Below, one piece after another: positions 8,973-17,462 of a DNA stretch of 64,000 nt. The translations under genes were made by a program, and so were the position numbers. Source of the stretch: Alloacidobacterium dinghuense (GTDB taxonomy: Bacteria > Acidobacteriota > Terriglobia > Terriglobales > Acidobacteriaceae). The stretch covers positions 3,410,001-3,474,000 of the forward strand of contig NZ_CP060394.1 of the NCBI RefSeq assembly GCF_014274465.1, given 5' to 3'. Positions within the stretch are counted from its first letter, which is position 1, and each line of letters begins with the position of its first letter. Under the pieces are notes generated by a model that worked only from the letters and a program-made list of their open reading frames with translations, was not told the origin of the DNA and made no database searches.

Positions 8973-10139
8973 ATGAACAGCCCACAGCAGGTATGCTCTC
9001 CAACGCGCAGTCTCGCTCTTCTTCATTCCATTCACAAGCCCGGTCTCCGCGCTTCGGAGCTGAATGAAAAATGGTCGCGCCTGGAGGCTGTTTTGGATCG
9101 CTCTCAGTTGTCGGCGATTCTCCTGCAGTGCAATGAGAACATTGCATGGATCACCGCAGGACAAGTCGAAGCACGGGTACTTATCCCTGGAGAAACTGCT
9201 GTTACTTCCCTGCTGCTGACGCGCACAGGCCGCAAGTACTATCTCGCTCCGAATAACGAGGCTCCACGGCTGGCAGATGAAGAGTTCTGTGATCTTGAGT
9301 ACGAGCCGGTGATCACGCCTTGGCATGAAGACGGCGTGGCCGCAATACATCGGCTGGCAGGTGATGGCGCGATCGGCACAGATCACGGGCTAGATGGGCT
9401 TACTCCGGTGGACATGGCACCATTACGCGCGCCTCTCACAGCAGCTGAAGTAGAGCGTTTCCGCTGGCTTGCGGAGCGCACCGCGGCGATGACAGCAGAG
9501 GCACTTGCGGAGCTTGAGCCGGGAATTACCGAAGATCAGATGTCTGCCGATGTCGCTCAGCGCCTGCTTGCTGAAGGCATCCTCCCGACAGTGCTGCTGA
9601 TGGCTGCGGATGACCGCATTCGCAAATATAAGCACGCGGTTTCACGCGGAGCAGTTCTGGAACGCTACGGGATGCTGAATCTTTGTGCCCGCAAGTGGGG
9701 ACTCGCCGTTTCGATCACACGATTTGTGCACTTCGGCGCGCCTTCACAGCAACTCACGGATGCTTTCGCAGCCTGCGCAGAAGTGAATGCAAAGCTGCTG
9801 CATGCGAGCCGCAGCGGCGCCACTTCTGCCGAGTTGTATGCCGTCGCTGAGAACGCTTATCGCATAGTTGGTTTTCCGGGTGAAGAACAATTCCATCACC
9901 AGGGAGGCCCGGCAGGATATATGGAGCGCGAATGGATTGCGACGCCGAAGGGTCAACAAACACTGACCGAGACTGAGGTTCTTGCGTGGAATCCGAGCAT
10001 CCGCGGCGCTAAGGTTGAAGACACTGCACTCCTGCACAATGGAGCAGTCGAAGTGCTCACGCTGACGCCATCGCTTCCGCAAATCACGACGACGATCGAA
10101 GGGATCGCGTATCCTTCTGCCGATCTTCTGATTCGGTGA
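8973..10139 (+). CDS. M24 (aminopeptidase P/creatinase fold) protein lacking metal ligands
   Basis: 388 residues with an N-terminal creatinase-like domain (about 30-150) and a C-terminal pita-bread domain (about 155-385). In active M24 enzymes five residues (Asp, Asp, His, Glu, Glu) bind two metals. Here the first Asp position reads Asn236, the second Ser247 (in VSITRF, normally SDxTR) and the first Glu Asn340 (in AWNPSI, normally xEPGI). His308/309 and Glu349 (VEDT) remain. The protein therefore cannot bind two metals in the usual way. Either it acts without metal, as creatinase does, or it has a binding role. AAGGAGAA precedes the ATG. No neighbour suggests a substrate. Confidence 0.75.
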   Translation: MNSPQQVCSPTRSLALLHSIHKPGLRASELNEKWSRLEAVLDRSQLSAILLQCNENIAWITAGQVEARVLIPGETAVTSLLLTRTGRKYYLAPNNEAPRLADEEFCDLEYEPVITPWHEDGVAAIHRLAGDGAIGTDHGLDGLTPVDMAPLRAPLTAAEVERFRWLAERTAAMTAEALAELEPGITEDQMSADVAQRLLAEGILPTVLLMAADDRIRKYKHAVSRGAVLERYGMLNLCARKWGLAVSITRFVHFGAPSQQLTDAFAACAEVNAKLLHASRSGATSAELYAVAENAYRIVGFPGEEQFHHQGGPAGYMEREWIATPKGQQTLTETEVLAWNPSIRGAKVEDTALLHNGAVEVLTLTPSLPQITTTIEGIAYPSADLLIR

Positions 10140-10194
10140 ACTTGCGTCGGCATGCATGCCGAGTTGGAGGTTACCGATTTTCCATGCATGCCTT

Positions 10195-10458
10195 CACGGG
10201 GCCGAAGTTGCGCAGCTCTACGTTGGCGATCTTTCTGCCAAAATCAAGCGGCCCGTGAAGGAACTGGAGGGCTATCAAAAGGTGCGTCTCAATCCCGGCG
10301 AGAAGCAGCATGTCTCGCTCACGTTGGATCGCCGCGCGCTCGCTTATTGGGACGTCAATAGCAATGACTGGCGGATCGATCCCGGCCAGTTCACTGTTTA
10401 CGTTGGCGACTCGTCCGCAAATACACCGCTCACCACAGACTTCACGGTTTCTCAGTAG
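10195..10458 (+). pseudogene. relic of a GH3 beta-glucosidase C-terminal (fibronectin III-like) domain
   Basis: The reading frame from GAEVAQLYVGD to TTDFTVSQ-stop matches the C-terminal fibronectin III-like domain of family 3 glycosidases, with LEGYQKVRLNPGE and LAYWDV as typical elements. The intact GH3 gene at 50588 has the equivalent domain in divergent form. Nothing upstream encodes the catalytic domains, and the frame starts abruptly after a duplicated CATGCATGCC (10151-10160 and 10183-10192). I read it as the tail left after deletion of a former gene. Confidence 0.65.
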
Positions 10459-10463
10459 GAATT

Positions 10464-10580
10464 GCGACTGTCGCCGTACCGGGCAATCCGCTCGATCAGC
10501 TCTGTAATGGAAAAAGTCGATTTCGTGATGAAGGATGGAGTCGTCTATCCCGATATGCAGTCGATGAAAATGACGGTTGG
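10464..10580 (+). pseudogene. frameshifted relic of an amidohydrolase C-terminus
   Basis: The first frame reads ATVAVPGNPLD up to 10496. The next frame, from 10495, continues ISSVMEKVDFVMKDGVVYPD. Joined, they match the conserved end of imidazolonepropionase-like amidohydrolases (VPGDPL..I..LE.V.FVMKDG.VY). A shift near 10495 separates the halves and no upstream catalytic domain exists. It lies only five bases after the GH3 relic. Confidence 0.6.
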
Positions 10581-10589
10581 CAAACAACA

Positions 10590-10617
10590 GAAGCCGGAGA
10601 CGGGTCCCTCCGGCTTC
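10590..10617 (-). terminator. terminator downstream of azoR
   Basis: Inverted repeat GAAGCCGGAG (10590-10599) and CTCCGGCTTC (10608-10617), 22 bases beyond the azoR stop on the reverse strand; the trailing reverse-strand sequence is T-rich (TGTTGTTTG). Confidence 0.7.
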
Positions 10618-10638
10618 AGAAAGGAGCCCATCTTAATT

Positions 10639-11250
10639 TCAGGCAAGTGCCAGAACAGCATCGATGCCGGCCTTCACGCCTTTCTCGGCGGCCTCGGCTC
10701 CCAATGCCTGGTTCTCTGCATAAACAAACTGAACGTTCTTCAGACCCACAAATCCGAGCACGGTGCGGAGATACGGCTCCTGCTGATCAAGAAAAGCATA
10801 AGGCGATTCGCCGCTATAGGCGCCACCGCGCGCCACAATCACAACAACCTTCTTGTTCTCTTCCAGCAACCCCTGCGGACCCTGCGCAGTGTAGGCGAAG
10901 GTGCGGCCCACGCGAACAACCTGATCGATCCATGCCTTGAGCTGAGCGCTAATGCCAAAGTTATGCATCGGCACCGCAAGGACGATGGTGTCCGCAGCTT
11001 CGAGTTCGTCGATCAGCTTGTCCGATACGGAGAGCACCTCTTTTTGCTCAACCGTGCGGTTCTCGACCGGCGTATAGGCAGCGGCAATCCACTGCTCCGT
11101 GACAAAGGGAACCGGGTTCGAGGCGACATTTCTACGAACCACTTTTCCTGACGAATGTTTACGCTGCCACTCGTTTACGTATTCCTTTGCTACAGAACCA
11201 GAAACGGATGATGAACGCGGACTCGACTCGACTACCAGAAGATTTGCCAT
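10639..11250 (-). CDS. azoR: FMN-dependent NADH:quinone oxidoreductase / azoreductase
   Basis: Flavodoxin-fold enzyme that reduces quinones or azo compounds with NAD(P)H and FMN, cytoplasmic. 203 residues, standard length. It begins with LLVVESSPR followed by SxS (FMN phosphate binding). Further landmarks are the family segment VPMHNFGISAQLKAWIDQV near 94-112, with FMN contacts, and VARGGAYS near 140-147. GGAGGC lies just upstream of ATG 11250. A terminator follows at 10590-10617, so the gene appears monocistronic. Confidence 0.9.
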   Translation of the reverse strand: MANLLVVESSPRSSSVSGSVAKEYVNEWQRKHSSGKVVRRNVASNPVPFVTEQWIAAAYTPVENRTVEQKEVLSVSDKLIDELEAADTIVLAVPMHNFGISAQLKAWIDQVVRVGRTFAYTAQGPQGLLEENKKVVVIVARGGAYSGESPYAFLDQQEPYLRTVLGFVGLKNVQFVYAENQALGAEAAEKGVKAGIDAVLALA

Positions 11251-11342
11251 GACGGCCTCCTATTTCCTATCGACTTTCGCCAAATAGTCGTTACAACGAA
11301 TAAGATGGCCCCAGTCATGTAAGGATTCAGCGATTTTTGCGA

Positions 11343-12074
11343 TTATTTATCCTGCTGATTTAGCAGAAATTGCTCGGCTGCCTGCAAATCCTCTTCCGTA
11401 TCCACACCGATTGTGTCGAATGGAGTTGAGGTCACATATACGGCGATCCCGTTTTCAAGGAAACGCAATTGCTCCAGGCGTTCTATCGCTTCCAACCTGC
11501 TGGTAGCGAGTTTGGGAAAGCGGTCTAGCGCGGACTTGCGATAAGCGTAAATGCCGAGATGCTTTTGATAGGGAATGCCGCCGACGCCATCGCGATCAAA
11601 CGGAATTGCAGCGCGTGAGAAATACAGCGCCCATCCGTCAGAGGCAGTCACTACCTTCACTGCGTTGGGATTGTGAATCAATTCCGGAGCGCATGGCGTT
11701 GAGAGCGTGGCTACTTCCACTTCAGGTCGCGTCATCGGTTCGAGAAGCGCGTCGAGATGCTGAGGCCGAAGCATCGGCTCATCGCCCTGAATGTTGACGT
11801 AGACATCTGCCGCGATGGATTGCGCGACGGCATAGACGCGATCGGACCCGCTGGCGCAGTCTTCAGGGGTAAAGACTGCAGGAAAGTTGCGCGAGTGCGC
11901 AAAGCTCATGATCTCCTCTGAATCAGTCGCGATCAGCAACTGATCGAGTTGCGCGCAGGCACGGGCTGCACGATAGACCCAGGCCAGCATGGGCTCGCCG
12001 GCAATTTCGCGTAGAACCTTGCGCGGCAAGCGGGTGGACGTGAGTCGCGCAGGGATAACACCTAAAATACGCAC
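11343..12074 (-). CDS. kdsB: 3-deoxy-manno-octulosonate cytidylyltransferase
   Basis: Activates Kdo with CTP to CMP-Kdo for lipopolysaccharide inner-core assembly. 243 residues, as in E. coli KdsB. The nucleotide-binding start IPARLTSTRLPRKVL (residues 6-20), DEPMLRPQHLDAL near 98-110, and the C-terminal GVDTEEDL are family signatures. It starts 27 bases after the Lnt-like gene on the same strand and is probably the last gene of the TetR-Lnt-KdsB unit. Its presence shows a Kdo-containing, Gram-negative envelope. Confidence 0.95.
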   Translation of the reverse strand: MRILGVIPARLTSTRLPRKVLREIAGEPMLAWVYRAARACAQLDQLLIATDSEEIMSFAHSRNFPAVFTPEDCASGSDRVYAVAQSIAADVYVNIQGDEPMLRPQHLDALLEPMTRPEVEVATLSTPCAPELIHNPNAVKVVTASDGWALYFSRAAIPFDRDGVGGIPYQKHLGIYAYRKSALDRFPKLATSRLEAIERLEQLRFLENGIAVYVTSTPFDTIGVDTEEDLQAAEQFLLNQQDK

Positions 12075-12101
12075 TTCATGCTCCCAATGTCGTTGAGACG
12101 A

Positions 12102-13544
12102 TTAAGAGCTTAGTTTAACGAATCGCGTTCCGATCATGGGCATTGCCAACAGCACAAGGAGAAGCGCCAGATTCAACCAGGCAAACCAGTCGCCGAAGCG
12201 TGAATAGATTGTCGCGTCATGCCGGACCGGAACCGTGGCAATCACGGTTGCAAATGGCACGCCCAGCGTGTCGCGCTCGGCGAGTATGCGGCCACGATCA
12301 TCTGTAACTGTCAATATGCCAAGCTTCGCCGAACGCGCGATGCTGAATCCACTCTCGACACCACGCAGCACCGCCATCCGTCCATGCAGCCAGCCATCTT
12401 GCACGAAATCCCACGCAGGCACAAGCAACAAGCCAATGCCATCCTGAGAATATTGCCGGCTCAAATGCGGGAAATCCATATCCTTGCAGATCTGCATGCC
12501 CCATTTACCGGACGCGTCCGTAACGACAGCACGATTTGTACCGGGCGTTTCTTCCTCAAAATGGGGCAGCAGGTGATGCTTGTTATAGGAAGCAACAAAC
12601 GATCCTTTTGGCGAATAGAGTCGCTCCTGGTTCCATGTCGCGTTGGAAGTACTTTGGTCGATCCCCACAGCCACGTAAGCATCGGTCTGCTTCGCCATCT
12701 GCCCCATAAAGGCGTCGAATCCTGCCTGGGACGCATCTGTCACGGGCCCGCTATGCTCGGGTAGAACGAAGATCTGAACGCCTTGTGCCGCTAAAGGTTT
12801 CATCTGCTCCGCATATCGCTGAAAAATTGCCTCAGCCTGCGCCGTGGTCTGGGGATGAATGTTGGCCGATTCATCAGAAGCGATGAGAGCCACCTTCACA
12901 GTCGCCGAATCCCTGGGAGTGGCAGCTAGACGCCAGATTCCGTATCCGAAAACACACGCGAGAAAAACAAACACGGCGAGCACCAGCGAAATCTTTGTCG
13001 AAACAGTTCCGCTGCTGCACATGGCAGCAACTGTAGAGGCAAACAGGAAGATGCAGAAGCTGATACCCCAGATACCAGTAACGGATGCGATCTGCAGAAT
13101 GGGCAGAAAATTCATCTGTGAATAGCTGATATTGCCGAAGGTTCCGTGGACGGAAGTAACCGCAATCAGATATTCACACGAGACCCAGAACGCAGGGACG
13201 ATGAGCACAGCCTGCCACAGTTTTCCTCGAACGATGCGACTGCGGAAGAGCAGGACTGCAATGGCGAAGAGGCACGCGGTCGCCAGGAGAATACATACGA
13301 CGAGCAGAGTTGGCAACACGGTCCGGGAGTAGCTCCATTCATTCAATCCGCCCAACGCATATGCTGCAACAGCAAGAAGGAATGCATCTGCGGCTGATAC
13401 GCGCGGCGCAATCCAAAGCACAGGAATGGCGGCAAGCCATGTAAATAGCCAGACAGGCGCAAGTCCGGTTCCAAGAAAGAAAAGGGCGGCTGAGGTTGCG
13501 AGGCAAAGAACGACAAGGGCGGAATTACTAAGCTTTAAGGCCAT
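12102..13544 (-). CDS. apolipoprotein N-acyltransferase-like membrane nitrilase
   Basis: 480 residues: about six N-terminal membrane segments (to roughly 205), a periplasmic carbon-nitrogen hydrolase domain (about 215-450) and a final membrane segment. The catalytic triad of the nitrilase family is visible as Glu in VLPEHSG, Lys in YNKHHLLPHFE and Cys in MQICKDMDFPHL. This is the architecture of Lnt, which adds the third acyl chain to lipoproteins. The sequence is divergent and may be an Lnt paralogue with another acyl acceptor. AGGAG precedes its ATG, which lies 17 bases inside the end of the TetR gene, so the two are co-translated. Confidence 0.75.
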   Translation of the reverse strand: MALKLSNSALVVLCLATSAALFFLGTGLAPVWLFTWLAAIPVLWIAPRVSAADAFLLAVAAYALGGLNEWSYSRTVLPTLLVVCILLATACLFAIAVLLFRSRIVRGKLWQAVLIVPAFWVSCEYLIAVTSVHGTFGNISYSQMNFLPILQIASVTGIWGISFCIFLFASTVAAMCSSGTVSTKISLVLAVFVFLACVFGYGIWRLAATPRDSATVKVALIASDESANIHPQTTAQAEAIFQRYAEQMKPLAAQGVQIFVLPEHSGPVTDASQAGFDAFMGQMAKQTDAYVAVGIDQSTSNATWNQERLYSPKGSFVASYNKHHLLPHFEEETPGTNRAVVTDASGKWGMQICKDMDFPHLSRQYSQDGIGLLLVPAWDFVQDGWLHGRMAVLRGVESGFSIARSAKLGILTVTDDRGRILAERDTLGVPFATVIATVPVRHDATIYSRFGDWFAWLNLALLLVLLAMPMIGTRFVKLSS

Positions 13545-14109
13545 GAATCAATCTCCTGAGCGAACGGCGTACCAGCGCGCGAAACTCCGCTTCCGAAAGA
13601 TGAAAACGCCCTCCCCGGTAAAGGGTGACGTAGCCATGAGCGTGCGCCCACAACTCGAGCGCAATTTCCCACACATCATCGCGCTTTAGAAGTCCCGACT
13701 CCATGGCCTGCGCCACGAGATCGGCAATCGGATTGAGAGTAGGCGAACGCCGCGCGCGAAAATCATCGGGATAGCGACGCGCGTTTGGACGCGGTTGCGA
13801 AAATACGTAGTCGAAAATGCGGGGACAGTCGAAGGCGTAACTGATGTAGGAATCCATGCTGCCAAGCAGGCGCGATTCGACAGATCCACGCAGCGGGCGC
13901 GCCTGCATGTATCCCAGGAATTTTTCAAACTCCCGATCCACAACAAAATCGAGCAGCGCTTCCCGCTTGGGAAAGTGATGATAGATAGCCATCGGCGTAA
14001 TGCCGACAGCCTGGGCTACTCTCCGCATGCTCACAGCGTCTTCGCCTTCGCGCTCAAGAATCCTGAGCGCCTCTTCTGCAATGCGATCTGAAGTCGCTGC
14101 TGCTTTCAT
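13528..14109 (-). CDS. TetR family transcriptional regulator
   Basis: About 193 residues with an N-terminal helix-turn-helix (RIAEEALRILE..., then VAQAVGITPMAIYHHFPKREALLDFV) and a C-terminal ligand-binding domain of the WHG/TetR_C type. I chose ATG 14109; a GTG at 14133 would start inside the operator. Two palindromes directly in front of the gene suggest autorepression and control of the downstream Lnt-like and kdsB genes. The effector is unknown. Confidence 0.85.
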   Translation of the reverse strand: MKAAATSDRIAEEALRILEREGEDAVSMRRVAQAVGITPMAIYHHFPKREALLDFVVDREFEKFLGYMQARPLRGSVESRLLGSMDSYISYAFDCPRIFDYVFSQPRPNARRYPDDFRARRSPTLNPIADLVAQAMESGLLKRDDVWEIALELWAHAHGYVTLYRGGRFHLSEAEFRALVRRSLRRLIHGLKA

Positions 14110-14110
14110 A

Positions 14111-14148
14111 GCTATACACTGTATAGCAAACACCTATACGGCGTATAG
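14111..14148. promoter_or_regulatory. double palindromic operator of the TetR regulator
   Basis: Site 1 is GCTATAC-ACT-GTATAGC (14111-14127) and site 2 is CTATAC-GGC-GTATAG (14134-14148). Both share the half-site CTATAC with a three-base centre. The centres are 22 bases apart, about two helical turns, fitting two regulator dimers on one face. Site 1 starts one base upstream of the regulator start codon. Confidence 0.75.
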
Positions 14149-14272
14149 CTACGTTATTATTTTTCTTGGGCTGAAATCGGGCCAATGAAACGCCACGCGC
14201 GTTTGACCATTGGCAGCATTCGTTCGTATCATTAGAAGTGGTTTTACTTCAGCGGTTTCCCACCTGAAAACC

Positions 14273-14349
14273 GGCGGCGTAGCTCAGATGGTTAGAGCGA
14301 CGGACTCATAACCCGTAGGTCGGTAGTTCGATTCTACCCGCCGCCACCA
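14273..14349 (+). tRNA. tRNA-Met(CAT)
   Basis: The acceptor arms GGCGGCG (14273-14279) and CGCCGCC (14339-14345) pair fully. The D arm GCTC/GAGC, anticodon loop CTCATAA (anticodon CAT), T arm GGTAG-TTCGATT-CTACC, discriminator A and an encoded CCA are all present. One A/C mismatch closes the anticodon stem. The paired acceptor end argues against initiator tRNA; elongator Met is most likely, with an Ile-lysidine tRNA as the less likely alternative. Confidence 0.95.
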
Positions 14350-14421
14350 GCAGTCTTCTAAAGTCTCGATTCTTCTCAAATAGCTTTTCGCGTTCATTAT
14401 TCTGGCTCAGGGAGAACGTCT

Positions 14422-15384
14422 ATGAATGCCGCTGTCGTCCACGCTTTCGATGCTCCGCCACGCTACACGACCTTTGCCGACCCCGTTGCGGGAGACGGTG
14501 ACGTAATCGTGAAAGTCGCGGCCGCTGGTCTGCACCCAATCGTGCGGGCGCTAGCCAATGGGACTCACTACGGCAGCTCGGGAGAACTATCATTTATCCC
14601 TGGAGTCGATGGTGCGGGCCGACTCGAAGATGGCACGCGCGTTTACTTCGGCACAACCAAACCACGCTACGGTACTTTTGCAGAAAAAGCTGCTGCTGCG
14701 AAGTGGATGTGCATTCCGCTGCCGGATGGTCTGGACGAGGTAACCGCCGCCGGAATTGCCAACCCAGGCATGTCGTCTTGGGCAGCGCTGAAGGCGAGGG
14801 CCAAGTTCACTGCTGGAGAAAGCGTGCTGATCCTGGGCGCGACGGGCATAGCAGGCAAACTTTCGGTGCAGATTGCGAAGCGTCTGGGCGCTCGGCGCGT
14901 GATCGCAGCGGGGCGCAATCCGCAATCGCTCGATGCATTGAAGGCGCTGGGAGCAGACGCGGTCATCTCGCTCACGCAGGAACGCGATGCGCTGGTCTCC
15001 GCATTTCGGACCGAGATCGCTGAAAATGGCGTCGATGTCGTGCTCGACTATCTATGGGGTCAACCAGCGGAGGCGGTGCTTGCGGCTATCGCGCAAAAGG
15101 GGCTGAAACACGCCACATCGCGCATCCGGTTTATTCAAGTGGGGAATACCGCCGCGCCGACCATCTCCCTTCCTGCGGCAACACTGCGCAGCTCTGGGAT
15201 CGAGCTGCTGGGCAGCGGTTTCGGCAGCGCGTCGATGGATGAGATTCTACAGGCTGTTCGTGAGTTCTTTCAGGTGGCCGCGAAGACTCCATTCCAGGCC
15301 AGCATAAAAACAATTGCACTGCGTGACGTGGAATCGGTGTGGAACAACCCGGAGCGCGATGCACGGATTGTCTTCCAGCCCTGA
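14422..15384 (+). CDS. zinc-free medium-chain alcohol dehydrogenase / quinone oxidoreductase family
   Basis: NADPH-dependent MDR-superfamily reductase of 320 residues. The N-terminal GroES-like part reads PVAGDGDVIVKVAAAGLHP. The nucleotide-binding Rossmann motif is LILGATGIAGKLSVQIAKRLGA near 137-158. The usual catalytic-zinc cysteine and structural zinc cysteines are absent, as in quinone oxidoreductases. AGGGAG lies eight bases before ATG 14422. It converges on larB with only six bases between stops. The substrate is unknown. Confidence 0.8.
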   Translation: MNAAVVHAFDAPPRYTTFADPVAGDGDVIVKVAAAGLHPIVRALANGTHYGSSGELSFIPGVDGAGRLEDGTRVYFGTTKPRYGTFAEKAAAAKWMCIPLPDGLDEVTAAGIANPGMSSWAALKARAKFTAGESVLILGATGIAGKLSVQIAKRLGARRVIAAGRNPQSLDALKALGADAVISLTQERDALVSAFRTEIAENGVDVVLDYLWGQPAEAVLAAIAQKGLKHATSRIRFIQVGNTAAPTISLPAATLRSSGIELLGSGFGSASMDEILQAVREFFQVAAKTPFQASIKTIALRDVESVWNNPERDARIVFQP

Positions 15385-15390
15385 ACTTCT

Positions 15391-16185
15391 TTAGCTACTT
15401 TGAGAAGCTCGCAGGAGCTCTGACGCCGAAGGTGCGTGCATGGAACGCAGCATCATGGCTGCGACATAGGCTGCACCGAAGCCGTTATCGATATTCACCA
15501 CAGCAACGTTAGGCGCGCATGAATTGAGCATTCCAAGGAGCGCCGTCAGCCCTCCGAACGCAGCACCGTAGCCGACACTCGTGGGCACGGCGATGACAGG
15601 AGCCGCCACCAGCCCGCCGACGACACTCGGAAGCGCTCCTTCCATGCCTGCACAAACAATGACAGCGCGTGCTTCTTTGAGCGTCTCACGCTGAGCGAGC
15701 AAGCGGTGCAATCCAGCAACACCCACGTCGTAAACGCGCTCCACTTTCACTCCCAGGTATGTGGCGGTGACTGCGGCTTCTTCTGCGACTGGAATATCAC
15801 TGGTACCTGCGCACAAAACGGCAACGGGGCCGGCGTCGGCCAATGCGTCTGTCTGCCGGAGCCCGATGATGCGCGCGTCGGTATGATATTCCGCCTGGGG
15901 AACCATCTGCTTTACCGCATCCCACGCGGCAATGCTGGCACGTGTGGCGATCACGTCTCCGCCAGCGTGAGCCATGCGCGCAAAGATTTCGGCTACTTGC
16001 TCGGGAGTTTTTCCCGCAGCATAGATGACTTCAGGCAAGCCAAGGCGCAGCGAGCGGTGATGATCGATCTTGGCAAAACCCGCGTCTTCAAAAGGGAGAC
16101 GCGATAGCCGTTCCAGAGCCTGAGCCGAGGACACGTTGCCACGCTCAATCTGTTGCAGCAGTGCGAGGATCACGTCGCGGGTCAT
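15391..16185 (-). CDS. larB: nickel-pincer cofactor biosynthesis protein LarB
   Basis: Carboxylase/hydrolase that converts nicotinic acid adenine dinucleotide to the dicarboxylated mononucleotide, the first step of the (SCS)Ni pincer cofactor of lactate racemase; the fold is related to PurE. 264 residues. Typical elements are the N-terminal FAKIDHHRSLRLGLPEVIYAAGKTPEQ, the PurE-like VLCAGTSDIPVAEEAAVTA, and GMEGALPSVVGGLV with PTSVGYG. The ATG overlaps the larC stop (ATGA), so translation is coupled. It is the last gene of the operon. Confidence 0.92.
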   Translation of the reverse strand: MTRDVILALLQQIERGNVSSAQALERLSRLPFEDAGFAKIDHHRSLRLGLPEVIYAAGKTPEQVAEIFARMAHAGGDVIATRASIAAWDAVKQMVPQAEYHTDARIIGLRQTDALADAGPVAVLCAGTSDIPVAEEAAVTATYLGVKVERVYDVGVAGLHRLLAQRETLKEARAVIVCAGMEGALPSVVGGLVAAPVIAVPTSVGYGAAFGGLTALLGMLNSCAPNVAVVNIDNGFGAAYVAAMMLRSMHAPSASELLRASQSS

Positions 16186-17459
16186 GCTTCCACCTTCTTA
16201 TCTGCAGCTGACAGAACACTCTGCATCACCTGCTTCAGCGGAACGCCGTGCTCACGCGCGGCACGTGCGCAGTCCTCGTATTCCGGCATCCAGTTCAGGT
16301 CTTCGCCATTGCGCGATCCGATCTTGACGCGGATGGCGCCGTACGCTGTCTCTACTTCAACAAAGCGGCGCGTCAGGATAACTCGATCTTCTTCTCGTAC
16401 GCGCAGGCCAAGCGTTGTTGTTTCTCGCAATAGAAGCTCTTCGAGAGCTTCGCGGCGGTCAGGGCGACAAAGCACAGTAAGCAGGCTGCCCATACGGCCC
16501 TTCTTCATCACTACGGGCGCGCACATCACGTCGAGCGCGCCTTCTTCAAGCACCCGTTCCATCGTATGCGCCAGCAATTGCGGAGTCGCGTCGTCTACCG
16601 CGCATTCCAGAACGGAGACTCGCTCGCCGGATGTTTTCCGGGCGCCCGTGGAGTCGCCGATACTGAGGCGCAGGACGTTGGGAAAATCCTTCGGGTTGCG
16701 CGTGCCTGCTCCGTAACCGATCGCTTCCGTTGTGATCACCGGAACATCGACAAAACTACATCCGAGAGCTTTGAGGATTGCGGCGCCGGTGGGAGTCGTC
16801 AATTCTTTCTGAATGCCAGCCGAATAGGTGGGAATGCCTTTCAACAGTTCCGCGGTTGCAGGCGCGGGCACCGGAAACAAGCCATGAGCACACTGGACGA
16901 ATCCACTGCCGACATTCACTGCCGATGCGTACCACATGTCAAGACCGAGCGAGCAAAGACCAACTGCGGCGCAAACAATATCCGTGATCGTGTCTACGGC
17001 ACCAACTTCGTGAAAGTGCACCGTCTCGACGGGGACGCTGTGAATCTTCGCTTCAGCCTGAGCAAGCAGCTCAAAGGCACGCAGGGCCAGAGCACGCGCA
17101 TCCAGAGCTAGCTGCGCATTTTCGATCAGCTCGCGAATCTGTTTCCAACTGCGTCCGTGAACATGCTTGTCCTCATGATGAGGATCGTGGTCGTGACTGT
17201 GTGAGTGATCGTGATGGCTATGGTGATGATCGTGACTCGGGCGATGCTCGGCGATCTCGCCGCTGGCCGCGTCGAGCACATCGACTTTGGTGGCCGCGAT
17301 GCCGCTGCGATCGACGGATGAAAACCTCAGGCTAGCGCCGATGTTCAACGCACGTGCCGTTTCTTCGAGCAAAGATTGAGAGACACCCACGTCCATGAGT
17401 GCGCCGAGCAGCATGTCTCCGCTGATGCCGGCAAAACATTCGAGATAACCAATTCGCAT
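16182..17459 (-). CDS. larC: nickel insertion protein LarC (pincer cofactor nickelase)
   Basis: CTP-dependent cyclometallase that inserts nickel into the pincer cofactor. 425 residues in one frame, whereas Lactobacillus makes LarC from two frames (larC1/larC2) by a programmed frameshift. The start YLECFAGISGDMLLGALMDVGV is the family signature. Residues about 75-105 form a His/Asp-rich metal-binding stretch (HDHHHSHHDHSHSHDHD). It lies three bases after larE and overlaps larB by four bases. Confidence 0.93.
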   Translation of the reverse strand: MRIGYLECFAGISGDMLLGALMDVGVSQSLLEETARALNIGASLRFSSVDRSGIAATKVDVLDAASGEIAEHRPSHDHHHSHHDHSHSHDHDPHHEDKHVHGRSWKQIRELIENAQLALDARALALRAFELLAQAEAKIHSVPVETVHFHEVGAVDTITDIVCAAVGLCSLGLDMWYASAVNVGSGFVQCAHGLFPVPAPATAELLKGIPTYSAGIQKELTTPTGAAILKALGCSFVDVPVITTEAIGYGAGTRNPKDFPNVLRLSIGDSTGARKTSGERVSVLECAVDDATPQLLAHTMERVLEEGALDVMCAPVVMKKGRMGSLLTVLCRPDRREALEELLLRETTTLGLRVREEDRVILTRRFVEVETAYGAIRVKIGSRNGEDLNWMPEYEDCARAAREHGVPLKQVMQSVLSAADKKVEA

Positions 17460-17462
17460 TCT

